Part shown: positions 55,644 through 64,000 of the stretch, piece by piece | How positions within the stretch are numbered: position 1 is the first letter of the stretch | Layout: every line of letters starts with the position of its first letter | Assembly (NCBI GenBank): GCA_010909165.1 | Contig: MU008165.1 | Coordinates: forward strand, 496,001-560,000 | Direction of reading: 5' to 3' | Source: Anthoceros angustus | Lineage: Eukaryota > Streptophyta > Anthocerotopsida > Anthocerotales > Anthocerotaceae | Length of the DNA: 64,000 nucleotides | Position numbers and translations under genes: made by a program | The notes under the pieces: generated by a model | Seen by the model: only the letters and a program-made list of their open reading frames with translations | Told to the model about the DNA's origin: nothing | Database searches by the model: none

Positions 55644-58600
55644 TTACAGCCTTGCTTGATTCTTGGGTGGTTGCCTCTTGACCCCAACAAAGAAACTATG
55701 CACCAACCCGTCCATGTCTGTCCACCAGCTCTGACCCGGCTGCTTCCATGCCCTCATAGCTATTCTCCTGGTCTGCATCTCTTGTGCCTGCTCCCACATC
55801 TGGGCACTGATATATATGTTAGACATCAACACATAAGCCGAGGCATCCAGCTTGTCTGACTTCACTGCTTGTTCGAAAGCATGGCGTCCCACCTCCACGT
55901 TGCTCCACTTTCGGCAAGCACACAACAGCGTGTGCCAAACTGCAGTATCAGGCAAAAAGGGCATTCTGCTTACCACAGCTAGAGCCTCATCCAGTTGGCC
56001 TGCGCGGCCCAGGAGATCCACCATACATGTGTAGTGCTCCGCTGTGGGGGTGATATCATACTGGCTGCTCATAGCCTCAAAATACTGTCGCCCTTTGCTC
56101 ACGAGGCCTGTATGACTGCATACCGTCAATATACCAAGGAACGTGACGCCATCGGGCTGTATGCCATCCTCTCCCATTCTGAGAACCAAGTTAAAGACCT
56201 CTTCACTATTGCCTTGATGACTGTATCCCACAATCAGTGCATTCCAGGCCACAACGTTCCTTTCAGATAATGCCTCAAACACCTGCTGTGCATCAAGCAT
56301 GCTCCCGGACTTTCCATACATGTTTACCAAACTTCGGGCTACAAAGACATCAGTTTGAAGCCCTTGCTGTTCAATCTGTGAATGCAGCTCCCTTCCAAGA
56401 TTCAAAGCTGCCACGTCTGCGCATGCCTGCAGGAGGCAAACAAATGTGACAGAATCGGGGACAGCCATGCCGTCTAGTTCCATAGCCTTGTAAAGGCTGA
56501 GAGCCTTGTGGACCATCCCCTGCTGGCAATAACCAGCTATCATGGCATTCCACGTCACCACATCTTTGCGACCAAGCCCATCGAACAATCGCTGAGCATC
56601 CTCTAGGCTACCACACTTTGCGTACATGTTTACCAAACTGTTGGCTACAAATACGTCAGCTTCATGTCCTCGTTCTCTAATTTGCACATGGAGCTGCTTA
56701 CCCTTGTCCAAAGCTGCACTGCCCACACTTGCACATGCCTGAAGAAGGCATACAAATGTCACGCAATTGGGTACAGCAATGTCTTCTTCTTGCATAACAC
56801 TGTAGAGATGGAGGGCTTCTTCCCCCTTGCCCTGCTGTGCACACCCTGCTATTAATGCATTCCAAGTCACAACATCTTTTTGATCAAGTTCGCTAAACAC
56901 TATCTGGGCGTCTCCCAAGTTGCCACACTTTGCATACATGTTCACCAAACTGGTCCCTACAAACAGATCAGCTTGGTATCCCTGTTCCCTAATTTGCACA
57001 TGGAGCTGCTTTCCCTTTTCCAAAGCTGCGGTGCCCACACTTGCACATGCCTGCAGGAGGCACACAAATGTCACGGAATCTGGTATAGAAATGCCCTCTT
57101 CTTGCATAGCAGTGAAGAGACCAAGGGCTTCCTGCCCCATACCCTGCTGGGAATACCGTGCTATCATGGCATTCCACGTTACCACATCTTTTTGACCAAG
57201 GCCGTCAAACACTGTTTGAGCGGCCTCCATGCTGCCACACTTTGCATACATGTCTACTAAACTATTGGCTACAAATACATCACCTTGGTATCCTCGTTGC
57301 TCAATTTCAGTATGAAGTTGCTTCCCCTGATCCAATGCCGAGCTGCCCACACTTGCACATGCCTGCAGGAGGCAGCCAAATGTCACAGAGTCGGGTACAG
57401 ACATGCCATCCTCTTGCATATTCGTGTAGAGGCGAAGGGCTTCCTGGCCCATGTGCTGCTGGGAATATCCTGCAATCAAAGCAGTCCACGTCACGACATC
57501 TTTGTGACCAAGTTTATCAAACGCTCTCTGAGCATCCTGAAGGCAGACACACTTTCCATACATGTTCACCAAACTTCTGGCTACAGCCACATCGCTTTGA
57601 AGCCCACGTCCCCTAATATGCGCATGCAGTTGCATGCCCTTGTCCAACGCTGGAGCACCAAGACTTGCACAAGCCTGCAGGAGGCACACAAATGTCACAG
57701 AGTTGGGGGCAATGATGCCTTCTTCTTGCATAGACCTGTAAAGTCCAAGGGCTTCATGCCCCATGCCCTGCTGGGAATAACCCGCCATCATGGCACTCCA
57801 TGTAACTACATCTCTTTGACCAAGACTGTCAAACACACTCCGAGCATCTTCCACGCTGCCACATTTGGCATACATGTTTACCAAACTATTGGCTACAGAC
57901 ACCTCACCTTCATATCCTTGTCCTCTAATTTGCCCATGAAGCTGCTTCCCTGTATCCAAGGCTGGAGTGCCAACACTTGCACAGGCCTGCAATAGGCACA
58001 CAAATGTCACGGAGTTGGGCACAGCGATGCCTTCTTCTTGCATAACGCTGTAAAGATGGAGAGCTTCCTGCCCCTTGCCCTTCTGGGAATATCCTGCAAC
58101 TAGAGTAGTCCATGTCACCACGTCTTTTCGACCAAGCCCCTCAAACACCCTCTGAGCGTCCTCTAGACTGCCACACTTTGCGTACATGTTCACCAAACTG
58201 TTGGCTACAATCACGTCCGCATGATATCCTCGTTCTCTTATTTCTCCATGCAGCTGCTTACCCTCCTCCAAAGCCTGGCTGCCCACACTTGCACATGCTT
58301 GCAGGAGGCATGTAAATGTCACCGCATCTGGGACAGCCATGCCATCTTCTTGCATTGCACTGTATAGACGAAGCGCTTCCTGTCCCATTCCCTGTTGGGA
58401 ATGCCCTGAGATCATGGCATTCCAAGTCACCACATTTTTCTCAACAAGTCCATCAAACAAACACTTAGCATTCTCTAAGCTTCGACACTTTGCATACATG
58501 TCCACCAAGGAACTAGAAACGAACAAATCGAGCTCAACGCCACTAGCCAACAGATCAGCATGCACCTGCTGCCCAGCTTTGAAGTCTGCAGCCCTCGCAC

Positions 58601-59294
58601 AAGCCTGTATGGCGGCCACGAATACATGGCCATCTGGCTTCACACTTGACCCGCGCATCCGATTATACAGTTGTATGGCCTGCTTGTCTTCACCATGTTG
58701 AACATGGGCAGAAATCAAGGAAGACCACATGAAGGCATCTGGTTTGGCAACCATGGTGAACACATCCATCGCGTCCTGTAACCTGCCATGAGACGCATAC
58801 ATTCGCAGGATGTGGTTGCACAGGAAAGTGTCCGACTCATAACTTTCTTTCACCGTGAAGGCATGCACACGGCGACCCAGAACAAGATCCTTCTTTAGAC
58901 CGCACTTTTTCAGGACTATGTATAAGAGAGATTTGGAAACACAAGGACGTGCCTTCACCAGAACTCCCAAAGCCTCAACAGCCTGGGCGAGATGTCCCGT
59001 TTGACAGAGATCACTCACGGTATCAGCAGTCACTTCGGTTTCGTATCCTGCAGACCTGCGACAACGCGGGTCTGGATTCCACATGGCTCCGCTTTTATCA
59101 GAATCGGCATATGCCTGGCAATCCATCTCGACATCCAGCGGAGCAAGCTCCAGCCCCGAAGCTGGCTGCACTCCTGCCAAGGTCCTGGACCTCGCAGCTG
59201 GGTTGTTTGCCAAGGGCTCGTTCCTTGATTTGTAGCGAGGTGGAGCTCTTGCTAGGAGACCGGAGAACCTCCGCACATGCATAGCTCCCAGCAT
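55644..59294 (-). CDS. PPR E: PLS-class PPR protein with seven long triplets
   Basis: Intronless, 1216 residues, ATG 59294. The leader MLGAMHVRRFSGLLARAPPR is a good mitochondrial-type presequence. Entry region TADTVSDLCQTGHLAQAVEA, first P motif AFMWS, seven triplets, last P motif VVAWN. P pairs: S/D, N/D, T/N, S/N, T/D, N/D, N/N, N/D, N/D. The usual PPR code would read these as G U A A G U C U U (inference). S motifs are N/D except where noted as NMYGKC variants. The E motif ends KQPGQSWWTDMDGLVHSF and the frame stops 14 residues on; no DYW. It is the closest relative of PPR F. Confidence 0.9.
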   Translation of the reverse strand: MLGAMHVRRFSGLLARAPPRYKSRNEPLANNPAARSRTLAGVQPASGLELAPLDVEMDCQAYADSDKSGAMWNPDPRCRRSAGYETEVTADTVSDLCQTGHLAQAVEALGVLVKARPCVSKSLLYIVLKKCGLKKDLVLGRRVHAFTVKESYESDTFLCNHILRMYASHGRLQDAMDVFTMVAKPDAFMWSSLISAHVQHGEDKQAIQLYNRMRGSSVKPDGHVFVAAIQACARAADFKAGQQVHADLLASGVELDLFVSSSLVDMYAKCRSLENAKCLFDGLVEKNVVTWNAMISGHSQQGMGQEALRLYSAMQEDGMAVPDAVTFTCLLQACASVGSQALEEGKQLHGEIRERGYHADVIVANSLVNMYAKCGSLEDAQRVFEGLGRKDVVTWTTLVAGYSQKGKGQEALHLYSVMQEEGIAVPNSVTFVCLLQACASVGTPALDTGKQLHGQIRGQGYEGEVSVANSLVNMYAKCGSVEDARSVFDSLGQRDVVTWSAMMAGYSQQGMGHEALGLYRSMQEEGIIAPNSVTFVCLLQACASLGAPALDKGMQLHAHIRGRGLQSDVAVARSLVNMYGKCVCLQDAQRAFDKLGHKDVVTWTALIAGYSQQHMGQEALRLYTNMQEDGMSVPDSVTFGCLLQACASVGSSALDQGKQLHTEIEQRGYQGDVFVANSLVDMYAKCGSMEAAQTVFDGLGQKDVVTWNAMIARYSQQGMGQEALGLFTAMQEEGISIPDSVTFVCLLQACASVGTAALEKGKQLHVQIREQGYQADLFVGTSLVNMYAKCGNLGDAQIVFSELDQKDVVTWNALIAGCAQQGKGEEALHLYSVMQEEDIAVPNCVTFVCLLQACASVGSAALDKGKQLHVQIRERGHEADVFVANSLVNMYAKCGSLEDAQRLFDGLGRKDVVTWNAMIAGYCQQGMVHKALSLYKAMELDGMAVPDSVTFVCLLQACADVAALNLGRELHSQIEQQGLQTDVFVARSLVNMYGKSGSMLDAQQVFEALSERNVVAWNALIVGYSHQGNSEEVFNLVLRMGEDGIQPDGVTFLGILTVCSHTGLVSKGRQYFEAMSSQYDITPTAEHYTCMVDLLGRAGQLDEALAVVSRMPFLPDTAVWHTLLCACRKWSNVEVGRHAFEQAVKSDKLDASAYVLMSNIYISAQMWEQAQEMQTRRIAMRAWKQPGQSWWTDMDGLVHSFFVGVKRQPPKNQARL

Positions 59295-59735
59295 GCGCTG
59301 ATCCTAGATCCACAGAGGCACCCATTCGTGTATCAGATACCTTGCAGTCCGATACGTTTCTACGGCGCAGACGAGCTGCAGGTCATGGGTGGTGGCATGC
59401 TGGTAAGCTCCAGGTGCAGTCTCTAATAACAAAGTGATTGTAGTCTATGTACATATAGGCAGGACATACAGGAGCTGAGTCCAGAGCTGCTCCTGGCCCA
59501 AAACGAAACGGATAAATGTTCACGCACTCAAAACACACCAAGAATCGTGAAGGATAATCTGAGGAAGAAGGTTCCGAGCTGCATAACCTGTACAGCAGCT
59601 AAGATAGCAGTTCTCTCAACTGCAAGCAATGGGCACACGAGGCATCCTGGGCGGCAGGCAGCCCCAGAATCTTCGTTCCACCAACGTTGTCTGCACACTA
59701 GCACCTATTCCTGGCTCGCATTCCTTGTGTATTGT
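59295..59735. other. intergenic between PPR E and PPR F
   Basis: Promoter of PPR E and 3' flank of PPR F; nothing else recognised. Confidence 0.5.
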
Positions 59736-62700
59736 TCAGGCTTCCTGTTTCAATTTTGGATGCTTCGTTTCCACTAGAAAACTATGAACGAAACCGTCCA
59801 TGTCTGTCCACCAGCTCTGACCCGGCTGCTTCCACGCCTTTTTTCTTAATCTCCTGTCCTGCAGTTCCTGTGCCTGCTCCCACATCTGGGCACCTCTGTA
59901 CATGTTCGACATCAAGGCATATGCTGCAGCATCGTTCTCGTCTAGCTTCACTGCTTGGTCGAAAGCATGACGTCCCATCTCCATGTTGCTCCACTTTCGA
60001 CAGGCACCCAACAGCGTGTGCCAAACTGCAGAATTGGGCTCAACAGGCATCGCGCGCACCAAAGCTAGCGCATCATCCAGTCGGCCTGCACGACCCAGAA
60101 GGTCCACCATGCATGCAAAGTGCTCCGCCTTGGGGGTGATGCTGTGGTGTCTGCTCATAGCATCAAAGTACTCTCGCCCCTTGCTAACAAGACCCGTATG
60201 GCTGCATACCGTTAGGACAGCAAGGAACGTGATCCCATCTGGCTGTATGCCATCATCTTGCATTCTGAGAACCAAGTCAAAGACCTCTTCACTGCACCCT
60301 TGGTGGCTATATCCTGCAACCAGTGCATTCCAGGTGACAATATTTCGTTCTGCAAGCGCCTCAAACACCTGTTGTGCATCAACCATGCTCCCAGACTTTC
60401 CATACATATTTATCAAACTATGGGCTACGACCAGATCAGCTTGAAGACCTCGTTCTTCAATCTGTGCATGTAGCTGCCTTCCCACATGCAAAGCTGCCAT
60501 ATTTGCACATGCCTGCAAGAGACACACATATGTCACGGAATTGGGTATAGCAATGTCTTCCTCTTCCATACGTCTGAAGAGATGAAGGGCTTCCGCGCCC
60601 ATGCATTGCTGGGAACAACCTGCAATCATCGTGTTCCACACCACCACATCCTTTTCTCCAACTCCATCAAACACTCTCTGGGCATCTCCCAAGCTGCCAC
60701 ACTTTGTATACATGTTCATCAAACTGCTCGCTAGAAACACATGAGCTTGAAGCCCAAGATTTCTTATTTCTGCATGAAGCTGCTTTCCTTTGTCTAATGC
60801 TGGACTGCCCACACTTGCACATGCCTGTAGGAGGCACACAAATGTCACACTATCTGGCACAGTGAGGCCCTCTTCTTGCATAGCAGTGTAGAGATGAAGG
60901 GCTTCCAGCCCCATGCCCTGCTGGGAATAGCGTGCTATCATGGCATTCCATGTCACAACATCTTTGTGACTAAGTCCAGCGAACACTCTTTGGGCATCGT
61001 CCAAGCTGCCACACTTTGCATACATATCCACCAAATTCTTGGCGATGAACACATCGGTTTCAAGTCCTTGTTTTCTCACTTGTGTATGAAGCTGCTTCCC
61101 TTGCTCCAATGCTGCGATGCCTACAGTTGCACATGCCTGCAGAAGGCACACAACTGTCGCAGAATCAAATACCGTAATACCATCTTCTTGCATAGCAGTG
61201 TATAGACGAAGAGCTTCATGGCCCTTGCCATGCTGCAAATATCCAGCAATCAGAGCAGTCCACGTCATGTCGTCTTTCGCACCCACGCTATCAAAGACTC
61301 TCTCTACATCTTCTAGGGAGACACACATTACATACATCTTAACCAAACTGCTTACTATGGTATCATCGTGTTTAAGCCCCTGTTCTCTGATTTGTGAATG
61401 AAGCTGCTTCCCCATCTCCAGCGCCGTTGTGCCAACAGCTGCGCATGCCTGCAGGAGGCACACAAATGTCACAGAATTGGGTGAAACACCGTCTTGTTGC
61501 ATAGCCTTATAAAGACCAAGGGCTTCCTTTCCCCTGCCCTGCTGCGAATATCCTGCTATCATAGCACTCCACGTTACCACGTTCTTTGGACCAAGTCGAT
61601 CAAACACACCACGAGCATCCTCTAGGCTGCCACACTTTGCATACATGTTTACCAAGTTGTTGGCTACAAACACATCACCATGATGTCCTTGTTCAATAAT
61701 TTGTGCATGAATCTGCTTCCCTGTGTCCAAAGCTGGGGCGCCAACACCTGCACATGCCTGCAGAAGGGACACAAATGTCATGGAGTTTGGTATGGCGATT
61801 CCTTCATCTTGCATAACACTGTGGAGTCGAAGCGCTTGCAGCCCCATGCCCTGCTGGGAATATCCTGCGATTAAAGTAGTCCATGTGACCACATCTTTTT
61901 GAGCAAGTCCATCAAACGCTCTCTCAGCATCCTCCAGGCTGCCACACTTTGCATACATGTTTACCAAACTGTTGGCTACAAACACATGAGATTCATATCC
62001 TTGTTCTCTAATTTGAACATGAATCTGCCTCCCCTTCTCCAAAGCGGGGTTGCCCACACTTGCACATGCCTGCAGGAGGCACAGAAAGGTCACAGAATCG
62101 GGGACAGCCCCATGCCCCTCCTGCTGCATAGCTCTGTAGATGGCAAGGGCTGCCTGCCCCATTCCCTGCCGGGCATACCCTCCTATCATGGCATTCCACA
62201 TCACCACAGTTTTCTGACCAAGTCCATCAAACACCCCCTGAGCATCCTCTAAGCTGCCACACTTTGCATACATGTCCACCAAGCAACTACTGACGAACAA
62301 ATCAGACTGAAGGCCACTAGCCAACACGTCGGCATGCACCAGCTGCCCAGTTTGTAAGTCTGCTCCCCTTGCACAAGCCTGAAGGGCTGCCACAAATACA
62401 TGCCCATCTGCCTTCACCCTGGACCTCCTCATCCGATGATACAGTTGTATGGCCTGCGTGTCGTGCCCGTGCTTAACATGAGCAGAAATTATGGAAGACC
62501 ACATGAAGGCATCTGGTTCTGCAACGAGGGTGAACACATCCATCGCGTCTTGCAACCTCCCATGACAAGCATACATTCGCAGGATGTGGTTGCACAGAAA
62601 CTTGTCCGACTTGTATCCCTTTTTCACCGTCAGACAATGCACCCGCCGACCGAGAACAAGATCCTTCTTCGTTACACATCTCTTCAGGACAGTATAAAAC

Positions 62701-62966
62701 AGAGATTTGGAAATACAACAGTCCGAATGCACCAAAACTTCTAAGGCTTCAACAGCCTCAGTCAGAAGGCCCTGATGACACAGCTTGCTCACGGTTGCAG
62801 CAGTTACGATCCTATCGTATCCTGCAGGCCCCAAGCTCAGCATCATCCGGGACGATCCCGTGGAGTTTGGTGGCACGACGGTCCATCCCCAAAACCAGGG
62901 TAGTGAGCTGCGCATCAACCCAAGCCCGCTTGTAGAAATCGTTCGTCTCCATCTCCAACCAGACAT
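59736..62966 (-). CDS. PPR F: PLS-class PPR protein with six long triplets
   Basis: Intronless, 1076 residues, ATG 62966 (MSGWRWRRTISTSGLGLMRS, mitochondrial-type leader). Entry region TAATVSKLCHQGLLTEAVEA, first P motif AFMWS, six triplets, last P motif IVTWN. P pairs: S/D, N/D, T/N, S/N, T/D, N/D, N/N, N/D, which is the PPR E series with one entry fewer. Its sixth triplet has the P motif of PPR E triplet 6 (AGC, EEEDIAIPN) joined to an L motif like that of PPR E triplet 7 (NMAALHVGRQLH). E motif KQPGQSWWTDMDGFVHSF, then 10 residues and stop; no DYW. Confidence 0.9.
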   Translation of the reverse strand: MSGWRWRRTISTSGLGLMRSSLPWFWGWTVVPPNSTGSSRMMLSLGPAGYDRIVTAATVSKLCHQGLLTEAVEALEVLVHSDCCISKSLFYTVLKRCVTKKDLVLGRRVHCLTVKKGYKSDKFLCNHILRMYACHGRLQDAMDVFTLVAEPDAFMWSSIISAHVKHGHDTQAIQLYHRMRRSRVKADGHVFVAALQACARGADLQTGQLVHADVLASGLQSDLFVSSCLVDMYAKCGSLEDAQGVFDGLGQKTVVMWNAMIGGYARQGMGQAALAIYRAMQQEGHGAVPDSVTFLCLLQACASVGNPALEKGRQIHVQIREQGYESHVFVANSLVNMYAKCGSLEDAERAFDGLAQKDVVTWTTLIAGYSQQGMGLQALRLHSVMQDEGIAIPNSMTFVSLLQACAGVGAPALDTGKQIHAQIIEQGHHGDVFVANNLVNMYAKCGSLEDARGVFDRLGPKNVVTWSAMIAGYSQQGRGKEALGLYKAMQQDGVSPNSVTFVCLLQACAAVGTTALEMGKQLHSQIREQGLKHDDTIVSSLVKMYVMCVSLEDVERVFDSVGAKDDMTWTALIAGYLQHGKGHEALRLYTAMQEDGITVFDSATVVCLLQACATVGIAALEQGKQLHTQVRKQGLETDVFIAKNLVDMYAKCGSLDDAQRVFAGLSHKDVVTWNAMIARYSQQGMGLEALHLYTAMQEEGLTVPDSVTFVCLLQACASVGSPALDKGKQLHAEIRNLGLQAHVFLASSLMNMYTKCGSLGDAQRVFDGVGEKDVVVWNTMIAGCSQQCMGAEALHLFRRMEEEDIAIPNSVTYVCLLQACANMAALHVGRQLHAQIEERGLQADLVVAHSLINMYGKSGSMVDAQQVFEALAERNIVTWNALVAGYSHQGCSEEVFDLVLRMQDDGIQPDGITFLAVLTVCSHTGLVSKGREYFDAMSRHHSITPKAEHFACMVDLLGRAGRLDDALALVRAMPVEPNSAVWHTLLGACRKWSNMEMGRHAFDQAVKLDENDAAAYALMSNMYRGAQMWEQAQELQDRRLRKKAWKQPGQSWWTDMDGFVHSFLVETKHPKLKQEA

Positions 62967-63449
62967 CCGCTTGGACGGGCTGGCACTTTTCCAAAGGCCC
63001 TGGACTTCGAGGCTTGCTTCTTAACCCACAATTGGCTGATTGAAGGCAGGCGGGCGGTAGCTCTCCGCTCTGCCATGGCTACCAGGATCACACTCCTTCG
63101 ATGACTCAAAGATCTTGGTGCGACATTACAGACTAAACGATCGTAGTCTTGAAGTACGTGGATGAAAGCTAAGATTCACTGATTCTGACTACAGCCGGGC
63201 GGAGCGAATGACATAGACCGTTGTCTTTGAGAGGACAAAGTGACAACCATACCCAAGAAGCAGCGACCCAGTTCATGCAGATTAGTGGAACATGATGGAA
63301 TCACATGAAAAATAAGCGTGCGTAAATTGCGTGCAATGTGCCTGCGATGCATCCGAAGACATCGTAGGCAGCCAGCCCTCGGCGCACATCCCCTCGGGTA
63401 TCTGTCCAGATGTAGCACAGATCCTTCATTGAGAAATACATGTTCAGCT
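62967..63449. other. intergenic between PPR F and PPR G
   Basis: Nothing recognised beyond flanks of the two genes. Confidence 0.5.
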
Positions 63450-64000
63450 TTAGGAAACTGAAAAGCTATGCACCAGCCCGTCCATGTCTGTCCACCAGCT
63501 CTGACCAGGCTGCTTCCATGCCAACATTCTCATTCTCTTCGCATGCATATGCCGCGCTTGCTCCCACATCCGAGCACCAGTGTATATCTTGGACATGAGC
63601 AAATATGCTGTGGCATCTTTCTTGTCTAGCTTCACTGCTTGGTTGAAAGCATAGCGCCCCACCTCCACGTTGCTCCACTTTCCACAAGCACCCAACAGAG
63701 TACTCCAAACTACAGCGTCAGGCACTACAGGCATCGTCCTTACCAAAGCCAGTGCCTCATCCAGTTGGCCTGCACGGCCCAGGAGATCCACCATGCATGT
63801 GTAGTGCTCTACTGTTGGAGTGATGCTCTCAAGTCTCCTCATAGCATCGAAGTACTCTCGCCCCTTGTTCACCAGACCTGTATGACTGCATACTGTTAGA
63901 ACCCCAAGGAACGTGATGCCATCTGGCTGTATGCCATCCTCTCTCATTCTGAGAGCCAAATGAAAGACCTCATCACTGTCTCCTTGGTGGCTATAGCCTG
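63450..64000 (-). CDS. PPR G: C-terminal part of another array member, 5' end outside window
   Basis: The frame is open to the right edge of the window (GYSHQGDSDEVFHLALRM at its start there). It covers the last P motif, the final L and S-like motifs (VCSHTGLVNKGREYFDAM; EHYTCMVDLLGRAGQLDEAL) and the E region ending KQPGQSWWTDMDGLVHSF, with VS and a stop straight after. As in its neighbours there is no DYW domain. Sequence is nearly that of PPR E and F in this region, so it is part of the same tandem family. Confidence 0.9.
   Translation of the reverse strand, partial: GYSHQGDSDEVFHLALRMREDGIQPDGITFLGVLTVCSHTGLVNKGREYFDAMRRLESITPTVEHYTCMVDLLGRAGQLDEALALVRTMPVVPDAVVWSTLLGACGKWSNVEVGRYAFNQAVKLDKKDATAYLLMSKIYTGARMWEQARHMHAKRMRMLAWKQPGQSWWTDMDGLVHSFSVS

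Overview
This is nuclear DNA of a land plant. Spliceosomal introns of roughly 75-450 bases, a plastid-type triosephosphate isomerase, a plant KASH protein, plant-type DNA polymerase lambda and CTL choline-transporter-like genes, and a dense run of long PLS-class pentatricopeptide repeat (PPR) proteins all say so. Gene spacing is compact (about one gene per 3-4 kb) and base composition is near even. Such an expanded PLS family points to a seedless lineage (hornwort, lycophyte or fern), but I cannot name the species from the sequence alone.

Layout. 0-7 kb: the end of a truncated PPR gene on the plus strand, a 15-exon thioredoxin-fold/DUF255 gene (SPATA20 type) and a small bulb-type lectin ORF. 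7-23 kb: three long intronless PPR genes on the minus strand, with a single-exon SINE-type KASH gene between the first two and a repeat-rich gap (tandem repeats, a MITE-like inverted-repeat unit, a PPR remnant) before the third. 23.8-41.3 kb: housekeeping genes: a CENATAC/TITAN-like minor-spliceosome factor (+), a CTL/SLC44 choline-transporter-like protein (-), an F-box protein (-) divergent from DNA polymerase lambda (+), a TMEM214 homologue (-) convergent with it, a frameshifted strictosidine-synthase-like pseudogene (+) and an unidentified membrane-type ORF (-). 41.5-45.3 kb: an intact tRNA-Leu(AAG), then a gene-poor stretch with three tandem-repeat blocks and two copies of a repeat carrying 5S-rRNA-like sequence, one of them next to a tRNA-Leu-like head. 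45.3-51.2 kb: an HMG-box plus histone-fold protein with E2F-like sites upstream, a conserved small coiled-coil protein and plastid-type triosephosphate isomerase. 52.5-64 kb: four more PPR genes, all minus strand, the last cut by the window edge.

The PPR cluster is the most notable feature. Five of its genes (at 7.2, 13.6, 52.5, 55.6 and 59.7 kb) share a constant N-terminal region and a constant terminal region but carry five, five to seven copies of a near-identical triplet of about 103 residues in between. The S motifs keep one RNA-contact pair (N/D) while the P motifs vary, so the array looks like a family that generates new RNA specificities by gaining, losing and exchanging whole triplets. 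None of the complete members retains a DYW deaminase domain; one carries a short decayed start of it.

Multi-exon genes are given as one span with exon limits in the evidence. The frames were checked by hand for SPATA20, TITAN-like, TMEM214 and TPI and are continuous (for TPI from exon 1's last codon onward); parts of the CTL and polymerase lambda models remain unresolved and are marked.
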